DNA from: Eshraghiella sp045542375
Lineage (GTDB): Bacteria; Bacillota; Clostridia; Lachnospirales; Lachnospiraceae
DNA: 28,580 nt
NCBI GenBank assembly: GCA_045542375.1
Contig: JAZQKW010000047.1
Span: 1 to 28,580 of the forward strand
Direction of reading: 5' to 3'
Shown in pieces: positions 6,889 to 15,242 of this stretch (positions are counted from its first letter, which is position 1; every line of letters begins with the position of its first letter). The notes below the pieces were generated by a model. The model was not told the origin of the DNA. It made no database searches and worked only from the letters and a program-made list of their open reading frames with translations. Position numbers and translations under genes: made by a program.

Positions 6889-8946
6889 GTGAACATAGGA
6901 ATGAGTATTAACGTAGAGATATTTGAACTTACCAGAAATGTTCCAGAAGGATATTTTGTTTTTGCAGAGGATATTGAAAGCGGAGAATCCCAATGGAATG
7001 TGGAAGCGGTTGAATATTTTGGATTTTCAGATTGTACATTTGGTAATACCAGAGAAGTAATAAGATGTATTACACATGCTGATGACTGGGTACGATTAGA
7101 ACAGGAATTGGATGAAGTGTTTTCTAAAGAAAAAGAGGCATTTTATTTAAGCGTTCGTATGAAAAATGCAAAAGGAGAATATGTTCCGTGTACATGTAAA
7201 GGGAAATTAGTATCTGATACAAAGGGAAATATGAGCATATTTACAGGAACTGTAATGGTACATAAGATAGACGAGGAATATGATGCCACTACGGATTTGC
7301 CTAAAGTTCAAAGCTTTTTATCACACATTAGTCAGATTAAGAAAAGCAATAAAGAATGTTTATTAATGGCATTGAAATTAAAGCATTTTACAAATATTAA
7401 TGCGTTGTACGGCTATGATTTTGGTAATAAGGCTTTATATGAAATTGCAAATGCGATACACAATATTGTCGGAGCAAGAGGAGCAGTTTACAGATTAGAG
7501 AGCACGAGTTTTGGAATAGTGTTTAACCAATCTGATTTAGAAGAACTTAAAAAATGTTATGATAAGATTACTAATTTCCTGTCAAATTATTCATTAGACG
7601 GCTTTGCACTCAATGTTGAAATGTGCGGAGGTGCATTATATACAAAGAATTATGAAGTGAGTCATAGAATGGTATATTCATATCTGATGTCGGCACTTGA
7701 AAAGGCAAAAGCAGGAGATGACAATAAATTAATTGTTTTCGATGATGAATCACATGAAAATAATCATAAAACCTTAGAACTGTTAGATGTAATCAAGGCA
7801 AGCATACGAAATAACTGCGAGGGTTTTTATCTGTGTTATCAGCCATTTATTTCTACAGTATCCGGTAAAATTATTGGTGCAAAGGCATTGATTCGATGGA
7901 AGAGTCCTGCATACGGAGAAGTGTCACCGGGAAGGTTTGTGCCATATTTGGAATCACATTCATGCTTCTATGATTTAAGTATATGGATTTTGCGTCGTGC
8001 TGTGCAGGATGTAAAGGAAATAATTAAGGAATATCCTGATTTTTTTGTTAATGTAAATATGTCATACAGCCAGTTGGAAAGACCGGATTTTGTTCAGGAA
8101 GTTATCAAAATTATTGATGAGATTGATTTCCCAGCTAATAATCTTCAGTTGGAGCTTACTGAAAGATGTAGAAATCTCGATATGAAATATCTTAAAGAAC
8201 AGCTTACATTTCTGAGAGAACATGGAATAAAGATAGCACTTGATGATTATGGTACAGGTAATTCCACTATTAATTTACTTTGTGAATTGCCTATTACCAG
8301 TGTGAAAATTGACCAGACCTTTATTTTAAATATTTTGAATAAGGGTAGCAATCGTGTAGTAGTGGATTCTACTGTTCAATGTGCAAAGCGTCTTGGCCTT
8401 ACAGTGTGCCTTGAAGGGGTTGAGACTCAGGAAATAAAAGATTTTATTGGTAAGTATTCCGCAAATTATCATCAGGGATATTTCTATTCGAGACCTGTTG
8501 AAATTAATAAATTTAAATCCATAATCAAGGAAACCTGGCCTGTAACTAATGTCAGTCTTATAAAAGAAGACACTAGCAATGAATTTGGAGTTGACAGCAT
8601 TCTTTCAATGATACCGGGTGGATTCTTTATCTATGCAGATAATGAAATGGAAAATATATTAAGCATCAATGAAATGATGTTAGATATTTTTGAATGTAAG
8701 ACAGTTGATGAATTTGTAGAATTGACCAAAGGTTCTTTTGCAGGCATTGTTCATCCGGAGGATTATGAAGAGGTTAGAAAATCTATCTATGAGCAGATTA
8801 GCACAAGTTCTAACAATATGGATTTTGTCAGATATCGAATCATTACTAAAAATGGAAATATAAAACATGTGCGTGACTATGGACATTTGGTTCATGGTGA
8901 AAGTGATGTGGACTTGTTTTATGTATTTGTAGTAGAAGAAACGTAA
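6889..8946 (+). CDS. PAS-GGDEF(degenerate)-EAL(degenerate)-PAS signalling protein
   Basis: A 685-residue soluble protein. Domains: PAS-like (about 10-125), GGDEF fold (about 130-290), EAL fold (about 295-545) and a C-terminal PAS_3-like domain (about 565-685, HPEDYEEVR then NGNIKHVRDYG). In the GGDEF domain the active loop reads ESTSF at 204-208, so diguanylate cyclase activity is unlikely. In the EAL domain the signature is KAL at 332-334 (GAKALIRW): the metal-binding glutamate is replaced by lysine. Downstream EAL features remain (ELTER, ALDDYGTGNST, LEGVET, QGYFYSRP). It may bind c-di-GMP or act as a protein-interaction module rather than a phosphodiesterase. The start is uncertain: GTG at 6889 has AAAGGA 5 nt upstream; the ATG at 6901 is the alternative. 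No membrane segment is seen. Confidence 0.9.
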   Translation: MNIGMSINVEIFELTRNVPEGYFVFAEDIESGESQWNVEAVEYFGFSDCTFGNTREVIRCITHADDWVRLEQELDEVFSKEKEAFYLSVRMKNAKGEYVPCTCKGKLVSDTKGNMSIFTGTVMVHKIDEEYDATTDLPKVQSFLSHISQIKKSNKECLLMALKLKHFTNINALYGYDFGNKALYEIANAIHNIVGARGAVYRLESTSFGIVFNQSDLEELKKCYDKITNFLSNYSLDGFALNVEMCGGALYTKNYEVSHRMVYSYLMSALEKAKAGDDNKLIVFDDESHENNHKTLELLDVIKASIRNNCEGFYLCYQPFISTVSGKIIGAKALIRWKSPAYGEVSPGRFVPYLESHSCFYDLSIWILRRAVQDVKEIIKEYPDFFVNVNMSYSQLERPDFVQEVIKIIDEIDFPANNLQLELTERCRNLDMKYLKEQLTFLREHGIKIALDDYGTGNSTINLLCELPITSVKIDQTFILNILNKGSNRVVVDSTVQCAKRLGLTVCLEGVETQEIKDFIGKYSANYHQGYFYSRPVEINKFKSIIKETWPVTNVSLIKEDTSNEFGVDSILSMIPGGFFIYADNEMENILSINEMMLDIFECKTVDEFVELTKGSFAGIVHPEDYEEVRKSIYEQISTSSNNMDFVRYRIITKNGNIKHVRDYGHLVHGESDVDLFYVFVVEET

Positions 8947-9050
8947 GGGTGGAAGTGAAGAAATGATGCAACTAATAAAAATATAATTGATTTTAATGGT
9001 GAATCTATAAGTAAATTTTTTCACTATTATAAAACAATGGAGATGTGCAG

Positions 9051-9752
9051 ATGAGTTACATAGAATTAAAAGACGTTAAGAAAACATACCGCATGGGAGA
9101 AGTGGATATTCACGCCCTGTCAGGTGTTAATTTTGAAATTGAAAAAGGAGAATTTGTAATTATTGCCGGGGCCAGCGGTGCGGGTAAAAGTACTATTCTT
9201 AATATATTAGGAGGAATGGACGGAGTTACCTCAGGAACCGTTGAAGTTGACGGAAGTATGGTAAGTTCATATAATTCACGCCAACTTACTACTTATAGAA
9301 GATATGACATAGGATTTGTATTTCAGTTTTATAATCTTGTACAGAATCTTACGGTAAGAGAGAACGTTGAGATGGCAACCCAGATATGTAAAGAGCCACT
9401 TGATATAGATGAGGTTATAGAATCCGTAGGACTTGCAGACAGAAAAGGGAATTTCCCTGCTCAGCTTTCTGGTGGCGAACAGCAGAGAGTAGCCATTGCA
9501 AGAGCACTTGCCAAGAATCCTAAGATTCTTCTGTGTGATGAACCTACGGGAGCTCTTGATTATAATACAGGTAAGTCAATCTTAAAACTTTTGCATGATA
9601 CCTGTAGAGAAAGAAATGTTACGGTAATAGTAATTACTCATAATCTTGCACTTACAGCAATGGGAGATAAAGTAATAAAAGTTAAGAACGGACTGATTGA
9701 CAGCATAACAATCAATGACAATCCTGTACCTGTGGAAAGGATTGAGTGGTAA
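9051..9752 (+). CDS. ABC transporter ATP-binding protein (MacB/LolD/FtsE-type)
   Basis: A 233-residue ATPase that powers the permease encoded next to it. Walker A GASGAGKST at 40-48, Q-loop Q92, signature LSGGEQQRV at 139-147, Walker B ILLCDE at 159-164 and H-loop H197 are all intact. The family (MacB/LolD/FtsE) works with FtsX-type permeases in mechanotransmission or export of peptides, lipids or antibiotics. The frame extends to a GTG at 9045, but GGAG at 9039-9042 is best placed for the ATG at 9051. The 104 bp before it, after the signalling gene, hold no convincing terminator; a separate promoter is likely but I cannot define one. The stop codon TAA overlaps the next ATG by one base, indicating translational coupling. 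Confidence 0.93.
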   Translation: MSYIELKDVKKTYRMGEVDIHALSGVNFEIEKGEFVIIAGASGAGKSTILNILGGMDGVTSGTVEVDGSMVSSYNSRQLTTYRRYDIGFVFQFYNLVQNLTVRENVEMATQICKEPLDIDEVIESVGLADRKGNFPAQLSGGEQQRVAIARALAKNPKILLCDEPTGALDYNTGKSILKLLHDTCRERNVTVIVITHNLALTAMGDKVIKVKNGLIDSITINDNPVPVERIEW

Positions 9753-12154
9753 TGAAGACTGCATTGATTAAAGATACATTCAGGGAAATCAAGAAGACAT
9801 TTGGAAGATTTGCCTCAATTTTTGGAATTGCATTGGTTGGTGTAGCGTTTCTTACGGGTGTAAAAGCGTCGTCCCCATATATGAAAAAGTCAGCAGATGC
9901 ATATTTTGACAGAACTGACTTTATGGATATGAAGATTCTTTCGCCAAAAGGATTTTCAGAGGAAGAAGTACAGAAGATAAGCAAGGTTGAAGGAATTAAT
10001 AAAGTACAGGGTATTAATTCAATGGAAGCCATTGCAGAGATTGAATCATCAGAGGTTGTATTTCAGATATTTTCTTACGATTTTAGTAACGAAGAAAATA
10101 ACATCAATAAGGTTAATTTAACAGAAGGCAGAATGCCGGAGAAACCGGGAGAATGCGTTATCAGAGATTATGCAATAGGCAGTGATCCTGTTGAGATAGG
10201 AACAGAAATCACACTTTATTCAGGAACAGAGATAGATATTGGCTATATGCTGTCTGAAACTACCTATACTGTAGTTGGCAAGGTAAGTACACCTTATTAT
10301 CTGTCGTATCAGTATGATTCTACGTCAGTAGGAAGTGGTAAAATCGGACAGATAATGTATGTTAATCCTGATAGTTTTCTGGCACCTGTTTATTCTGCCG
10401 TATATGCAACAGTTGATGGTGCACAGGAAGAGAACTGTTATAAGGATGAATATTTTGAAATTGTGACGCCGGTAAAAGAAAGAATAGAAGAATTTGGTTA
10501 TTATGCATTAGACAGAAATTCTCATTTTTCTTATGTGGATTATGGTAACTGCGGAGACAGAATGGATGCTATTGCCAAGGTATTCCCAGTGTTCTTTTAT
10601 CTTGTTGCAGCTCTTGTATGTCTTACGACCATGACAAGAATGGTGGATGAACAGAGAGGCGGAATAGGTACATTAAAGGCACTTGGCTACAGTAAGTTAA
10701 GTATTGCAATGAAATATATTGTGTATGCGCTTACAGCGTCTCTGTCAGGTGGTATTGTAGGATGCTTTTTTGGAATAAATACATTGCCAAGAATTATTTT
10801 TAATGCATGGAATATTGTATATACAGTGGATGGACTTGTGGTAGAGCCTCAGATAGCATTATGTATAATAGCAGTGCTTATTGCTGTTGCAGTTACTGTT
10901 GCTACAACTTTGATTGTATGTGTGGGAGAATTAAGGGAGACACCGGCACTTCTTCTAAGACCAAAATCACCGAAGAATGGTAAAAAAATATTCCTTGAAC
11001 ATATTCCTTTTATCTGGAAGAGATTTTCTTTTACAAGAAAAGTTACTGCAAGAAATATTTTCAGATATAAGAAAAGATTTTTTATGACCATTATGGGTAT
11101 TGCAGGGTGTACGGCATTAATACTTGCAGGGTTTGGAATTAAGAACAGTGTATCAAAGATTACGGCAGGACAATATGGTGAAATTTTTTCTTATGATGTT
11201 ATGGGAAATTTTGGAGAAAAATGTGACTTAGAGTCTTTTTCAAAGGAATATCCTGATATGTATATGATTTCATTGCTGCCGGGAAATGCTTATAAGACGG
11301 AAGCACCTGATTCTGCTAATAAAAAGATTAATTTAATCTGCGTGGATGATGTGGACAGGTATGATGAATATATCAATCTGACTACTGAAGATGGTGGTAA
11401 GAGCGTATCTGTACCGGATGAAGGCGCCTTGATTACATATAAGTTAGCAAAGGATTTTGGAGTATCAAAAGGCGATTACATATATGTGAATTTAGATGGA
11501 GAGACATATGGCAAGGTTAAAGTTGCAGATGTTGTAACCATGTATGTAGGACAGTATGTATTTATGTCTGAGGAATACTTCCGAGAGGTATATAAATCAG
11601 AATGCATCATAAATTCTTTTGTTGGTAATCTTAATGGAATGAGCATTAAGGAACAGGAAGCATATGGCACGGAGATGATGAATAACTATGACATAGTGGG
11701 AATTACGTATTATGATGCAGTTTCTGCCAACTTTGGTGAGACAATTTCATCATTAAGTATAATCACAATTGTAATGATTATTTCTGCATGTATGCTTGCT
11801 TTTGTTGTATTGTACAATCTTATAACGGTTAATATTTCAGAGCGAATAAGAGAAATAGCAACTATTAAGGTTCTTGGATTCTACGATAATGAGGTAGCGT
11901 CCTATGTATATCGTGAAAATGTTGTGCTGAGTATTATAGGATCATTAGCAGGGCTATTGTTAGGTAAGGTTTTACACGGATACATAATGAATGTAATCGA
12001 AATGGATGATGTTATTTTCCCTAAGATAATATTCGGACAGTCATATGTATTTGCAGTACTGATAACTGTTGTATTTGGAATATTAGTGAATTATTCTATG
12101 TACAGGAAGTTGAAGAATATACCGATGGTAGAATCACTTAAATCAGTTGAATAG
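9752..12154 (+). CDS. FtsX-like ABC transporter permease, 800 aa
   Basis: The partner of the ATPase encoded upstream. The N-terminal membrane segment (about 20-40, FASIFGIALVGVAFLTG) is followed by a large extracytoplasmic MacB-like domain (about 45-265), then a first FtsX domain with three helices (about 270-395; the VDEQRGGIGTLKALGY sequence is typical), a second N-terminal-like segment (about 435-465), a second external domain, and a second FtsX domain (about 665-790, ERIREIATIKVLGFYDNEV). This long, duplicated layout is that of the Firmicute YtrF/BceB-like and lipid/peptide-efflux permeases with two FtsX units in one chain. No sensor kinase or response regulator adjoins, unlike many Bce-type modules. 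The start is the ATG at 9752 sharing one base with the upstream TAA. Substrate unknown. Confidence 0.9.
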   Translation: MKTALIKDTFREIKKTFGRFASIFGIALVGVAFLTGVKASSPYMKKSADAYFDRTDFMDMKILSPKGFSEEEVQKISKVEGINKVQGINSMEAIAEIESSEVVFQIFSYDFSNEENNINKVNLTEGRMPEKPGECVIRDYAIGSDPVEIGTEITLYSGTEIDIGYMLSETTYTVVGKVSTPYYLSYQYDSTSVGSGKIGQIMYVNPDSFLAPVYSAVYATVDGAQEENCYKDEYFEIVTPVKERIEEFGYYALDRNSHFSYVDYGNCGDRMDAIAKVFPVFFYLVAALVCLTTMTRMVDEQRGGIGTLKALGYSKLSIAMKYIVYALTASLSGGIVGCFFGINTLPRIIFNAWNIVYTVDGLVVEPQIALCIIAVLIAVAVTVATTLIVCVGELRETPALLLRPKSPKNGKKIFLEHIPFIWKRFSFTRKVTARNIFRYKKRFFMTIMGIAGCTALILAGFGIKNSVSKITAGQYGEIFSYDVMGNFGEKCDLESFSKEYPDMYMISLLPGNAYKTEAPDSANKKINLICVDDVDRYDEYINLTTEDGGKSVSVPDEGALITYKLAKDFGVSKGDYIYVNLDGETYGKVKVADVVTMYVGQYVFMSEEYFREVYKSECIINSFVGNLNGMSIKEQEAYGTEMMNNYDIVGITYYDAVSANFGETISSLSIITIVMIISACMLAFVVLYNLITVNISERIREIATIKVLGFYDNEVASYVYRENVVLSIIGSLAGLLLGKVLHGYIMNVIEMDDVIFPKIIFGQSYVFAVLITVVFGILVNYSMYRKLKNIPMVESLKSVE

Positions 12155-12164
12155 AGATAAGAAA

Positions 12165-12197
12165 CGGCTGCAACCTGTGAAGGTGCAGCCGATTTTG
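12165..12197. terminator. bidirectional Rho-independent terminator between ABC permease and popT
   Basis: CGGCTGCA (12165-12172) pairs with TGCAGCCG (12184-12191); CCT and AGG inside the loop add pairs around a GTGA loop. On the + strand it is followed by ATTTTGTATTATTT; on the - strand by TTTCTTAT. It lies between two converging genes and can serve both. Confidence 0.85.
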
Positions 12198-12199
12198 TA

Positions 12200-13078
12200 T
12201 TATTTGGTTTTCTTAGAAAACAGATATGTGAAGGTTGTGGCTCCAATAAATAATCCGGCTCCTAATAAGATTGTAGATACTGTAAAAGTATCCTTTTCCA
12301 TATTGTAGAGAAGCGCAAATGGAGATGCAACAATAAGTCCCAAGATTGCACAATATGTTACAGATTCAAATTTCTTAAGCAACCATGAGATAAGCTTGGA
12401 AATAAGTACTATTCCAAGTACACATCCGATTCCAAATGGTGCAAGAATAAGAATGTGATGTCCAAGTGCTGACCAGTCAAAATTCTTGAGTGCTGAGAAG
12501 AATCCGCTGATGGAATTCATAATGCCTGCATAATATCCAAGAATCATAAGTACTAATGAACCGCTTACTCCCGGAATTACCATTGTAGCAGCAGCAACGA
12601 TACCGATAACAGCAAGTAAAAGAAGTCCTATAAAGTCAGTTCTTAATGATGTAGAGCCGGAATCATTTCCATTAGTAACTGCCATCCATACAGCAACTCC
12701 AAGTGTAATAAGGAATGCTACAATGTGAACAGGGTTGACTTTCTTCTTTTCTTTCTTAAGTCCCTTGCCGGCGTTTTCTATTATCTGTGGAATTCCTCCA
12801 ACAATAAGTCCTGTGAAACACATACAGGTTGGAAATGCGTAATTGGTAAGGCAGTGAGGAATTATAAATGAAAATAATCCGATACCTCCAACCATTCCGA
12901 TTGCCAGTGGAAGAAGTGTAAAAAACGACTTCTTAAATTCCTTTAAAATATTGGTAATGGCATTAATCATTTTGTCATAGACACCCATTGATACTGCCAT
13001 TGTTCCACCGCTTACTCCAGGAATGATATTAGCAACACCCATAAAAATCCCCTTAATAATGTCAATTATAAATTTCAT
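12200..13078 (-). CDS. popT: DUF368 membrane protein (PopT-type undecaprenyl-phosphate flippase)
   Basis: A 292-residue polytopic membrane protein of the DUF368 family. Its two halves each carry the family signature PGVSG: PGVSGG at 20-25 and PGVSGS at 169-174, consistent with an inverted internal duplication. DUF368 proteins (PopT) have been reported to return undecaprenyl phosphate, the lipid carrier for wall polymer synthesis, to the inner leaflet of the membrane; assignment to this gene is by family. The ATG is preceded by AAAGGA at 8-nt spacing on the minus strand. Its promoter lies at 13111-13139, and its terminator is shared with the converging ABC permease gene. It is the only minus-strand gene in the window, divergent from spoIIIAA. 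Confidence 0.9.
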   Translation of the reverse strand: MKFIIDIIKGIFMGVANIIPGVSGGTMAVSMGVYDKMINAITNILKEFKKSFFTLLPLAIGMVGGIGLFSFIIPHCLTNYAFPTCMCFTGLIVGGIPQIIENAGKGLKKEKKKVNPVHIVAFLITLGVAVWMAVTNGNDSGSTSLRTDFIGLLLLAVIGIVAAATMVIPGVSGSLVLMILGYYAGIMNSISGFFSALKNFDWSALGHHILILAPFGIGCVLGIVLISKLISWLLKKFESVTYCAILGLIVASPFALLYNMEKDTFTVSTILLGAGLFIGATTFTYLFSKKTK

Positions 13079-13110
13079 ATGAATTATCCTTTCTAAAATA
13101 ATCTAATAGC

Positions 13111-13139
13111 ATTCTAATTCTTTTAATATATTCCGTCAA
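13111..13139 (-). promoter_or_regulatory. sigma-A promoter for popT
   Basis: Read on the minus strand: -35 TTGACG (complement of 13134-13139), 17-bp spacer, -10 TAGAAT (complement of 13111-13116). This is a near-consensus vegetative promoter about 33 bp before the popT start codon. Confidence 0.75.
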
Positions 13140-13152
13140 GAAATAAAAAAAT

Positions 13153-13160
13153 CATACTTT
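13153..13160 (+). promoter_or_regulatory. candidate sigma-E -10 box upstream of spoIIIAA
   Basis: CATACTTT resembles the sigma-E -10 consensus CATACAAT and lies 41 bp before the spoIIIAA ATG. spoIIIA operons are known to be sigma-E controlled. No good -35 (ATATT-type) at 13-15 bp spacing is seen, so this is tentative. Confidence 0.3.
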
Positions 13161-13200
13161 ATATTTTTAAATCATAATTATTGATAAAGGAGGTATCTAT

Positions 13201-14145
13201 ATGGAGGATTTTAATAATACATTTGAATATCTGGCCATGCCTTTAAAACGTATATTTAAGGCTTTTGGTGGCAGAGTGACAATAATGGAAATAAGGCTAA
13301 GGGTGGACAGACCATTAGAAATTAAAACACGGAATGGATGTTTTTATCTGGGTGAAGACGGACAGGTTAGGGATGTACACAGGGCATATATTGTTACAAT
13401 GAAGGATATTAAGGATACATTGGAATATGTGAGTAATTTTTCTCTATACGCTTATGAAGATGAAATACGAAACGGTTATATAACAATGAAAGGTGGCAAC
13501 AGAATTGGACTATGCGGAAAAACTGTAATTGAAAAGGGTGTGGTAAAAAACATCAGGAATATTTCATCTATGAATATCAGAATATCCCATGAGTTTAAAG
13601 GCTGTGCAGATGGTATTGTAGACTACATTTATGATGGCAGAAGGATATATAACACTCTTATTATTTCACCTCCGGGATGTGGAAAAACTACTGTGTTAAG
13701 GGATATTATAAGACAGCTTTCAGATGGAAATGCACACAAAAAAGGTGTGAATGTAGGAGTTGTTGACGAGAGAAGTGAAATAGCGGCATGTAATTTTGGT
13801 GTTCCTCAAAATGACGTGGGAGTGCGCACAGATGTTTTGGATGGCTGTCCGAAATCAGAAGGAATGATGATGCTTATACGTTCTATGTCTCCGAGAGTTG
13901 TGGCAGTGGACGAAATCGGAAGTGCTGATGATGCAGGAGCAATTCTTGCGGCTATTAATTCCGGAAGTGGAATCATTGCAACCATACATGGAGGCAGTGT
14001 TGAGGAATATATGAATAAAATCAGTCTTTCTGAGCTTGTAAAGAATAATGTCTTTGAAAGAATCATATGCTTGTCAGATTCTAAGGGACCGGGAACGGTA
14101 GAGGGAATATATGGAGCAAGGGGAGAAGTGATTGTATGTCATTAA
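13201..14145 (+). CDS. spoIIIAA: stage III sporulation protein AA (secretion-type ATPase)
   Basis: A 314-residue ATPase resembling type II/IV secretion motors, the presumed energy source of the SpoIIIA-SpoIIQ channel that links mother cell and forespore after engulfment. Walker A is PPGCGKTT at 157-164, a conserved VDERSEIA segment is at about 188-195, and the Walker B-like RVVAVDEIG is at 232-240. The N-terminal 130 residues form the usual SpoIIIAA domain that precedes the ATPase core (RLRVDRPLEI). AAGGAGGT sits 8 nt before the ATG. It opens an operon of eight genes and overlaps the start of spoIIIAB by 10 bp, which implies translational coupling. Transcription in the mother cell from a sigma-E promoter is expected from the family. 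Confidence 0.96.
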   Translation: MEDFNNTFEYLAMPLKRIFKAFGGRVTIMEIRLRVDRPLEIKTRNGCFYLGEDGQVRDVHRAYIVTMKDIKDTLEYVSNFSLYAYEDEIRNGYITMKGGNRIGLCGKTVIEKGVVKNIRNISSMNIRISHEFKGCADGIVDYIYDGRRIYNTLIISPPGCGKTTVLRDIIRQLSDGNAHKKGVNVGVVDERSEIAACNFGVPQNDVGVRTDVLDGCPKSEGMMMLIRSMSPRVVAVDEIGSADDAGAILAAINSGSGIIATIHGGSVEEYMNKISLSELVKNNVFERIICLSDSKGPGTVEGIYGARGEVIVCH

Positions 14146-14645
14146 GAATTCTTGGGGCAATAATGATTGTGGGAGCAACAAGTGTGTATGGCTATATGCT
14201 TGTATCGGATATAAAAAAGAGACTTAACGAGCTGTTGGAAATGAAGCGAATAATGTTTCTGCTTAAAAGCGAAACAGGATATAATGCCGCGCCAATAAAA
14301 GAGGCATTATATAATATATCAAAACGGACAAGTACTAAATACACCACGATTTTCAAGAAAATATATGATTCTAATGAGGTTAACATAGGCGAAGTATGGA
14401 AAAGGGAGTGGAAATCAGGACTTGAAAAATTCCATTTATCTCAGGAAGAAAAAGAAGAAATAATCAATCTGTCGGATTCAATGGGACTTCAGGATGTAAA
14501 ATCACAGAATGCCCAGTTTGACTTGTATTTATTAAAACTTGAAGAATCTATCAAGGAACTGACAGAAGAGATACCTAAGAAAAATAAAGTGTATAAATGC
14601 GTAGGAATAGGCGGCGGAGTAATACTTGCAATAATTTTTTTATAA
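14136..14645 (+). CDS. spoIIIAB: stage III sporulation protein AB
   Basis: A 169-residue SpoIIIAB with an N-terminal membrane segment (about 1-20), a helical cytoplasmic domain (about 25-145, LKRIMFLLKSETGY-like region) and a C-terminal hydrophobic tail (about 155-169). It resembles the GspF-type inner-membrane platform fold and probably anchors the SpoIIIAA ATPase in the channel complex. The start overlaps the end of spoIIIAA by 10 bp. Length is normal for the family (about 170). Confidence 0.93.
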   Translation: MSLRILGAIMIVGATSVYGYMLVSDIKKRLNELLEMKRIMFLLKSETGYNAAPIKEALYNISKRTSTKYTTIFKKIYDSNEVNIGEVWKREWKSGLEKFHLSQEEKEEIINLSDSMGLQDVKSQNAQFDLYLLKLEESIKELTEEIPKKNKVYKCVGIGGGVILAIIFL

Positions 14646-14655
14646 AGGGTAAAAA

Positions 14656-14850
14656 ATGGAAGTTGGATTAATATTTAAGATTGCAGCGGTAGGCATATTG
14701 GTTTCAGTAATTTCACAGGTTTTAAAACATAGCGGAAGGGAAGAACAGGCATTTCTCACAAGTCTGGCGGGACTGTTACTTGTTTTGTACTGGATAATTC
14801 CTTATATAGGTGAGTTATTCCAAAGTATTAAGGATATGTTTTCTATTTAG
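14656..14850 (+). CDS. spoIIIAC: stage III sporulation protein AC
   Basis: A 64-residue, two-helix membrane protein, the usual length of SpoIIIAC. The helices (about 5-24 and 35-55) are joined by a short loop with HSGREEQAFL. It is a small membrane partner of SpoIIIAD/AE in the mother-cell membrane. It starts 10 bp after spoIIIAB and ends 10 bp before the spoIIIAD ATG. Confidence 0.93.
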   Translation: MEVGLIFKIAAVGILVSVISQVLKHSGREEQAFLTSLAGLLLVLYWIIPYIGELFQSIKDMFSI

Positions 14851-14860
14851 GCAGGACAAT

Positions 14861-15241
14861 ATGGAAATAATTAAAATATCGTTTATAGGTATAGCAGGTA
14901 TTATATGTGCAATGTTTCTAAAACAGTGTAAAAGTGACTATGCAATGTATATTTCAATGGCTACGGCGGTAATTATTCTTGTGTTTATTGCAACCAAATT
15001 GAAAACAGTTACCGGTGCAATCGATACGTTTCAGAAATATGTTAATACAAAAGGGGAATATCTTGTTGTTCTGCTTAAGATGATAGGGATAACCTATGTA
15101 GCTGAGTTCGTATCATCCATATGTAAGGATTGTGGTTACAATGCAATTGCCACTCAGATTGAGATATTTGCAAGGGTGTCTCTGCTTGTTATATCAATGC
15201 CTGTTGTACTTGCTTTACTTGAAACCATAAGTGGGTTATAG
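14861..15241 (+). CDS. spoIIIAD: stage III sporulation protein AD
   Basis: A 126-residue membrane protein with about four hydrophobic segments. The frame is open from 14810 inside spoIIIAC, but the family start (MEIIKISFIGI) is the ATG at 14861, which has AGGA 4 nt upstream and lies 10 bp after the spoIIIAC stop. SpoIIIAC and SpoIIIAD are related small membrane proteins that flank SpoIIIAE. Its stop is followed one base later by the spoIIIAE ATG. Confidence 0.92.
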   Translation: MEIIKISFIGIAGIICAMFLKQCKSDYAMYISMATAVIILVFIATKLKTVTGAIDTFQKYVNTKGEYLVVLLKMIGITYVAEFVSSICKDCGYNAIATQIEIFARVSLLVISMPVVLALLETISGL

Positions 15242-15242
15242 A

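Noticed and set aside
8947..9050. Terminator or promoter between the signalling gene and the ABC ATPase
   Set aside because: Only a 5-bp GTGAA/TTCAC pairing and scattered AT-rich boxes are seen; nothing convincing.
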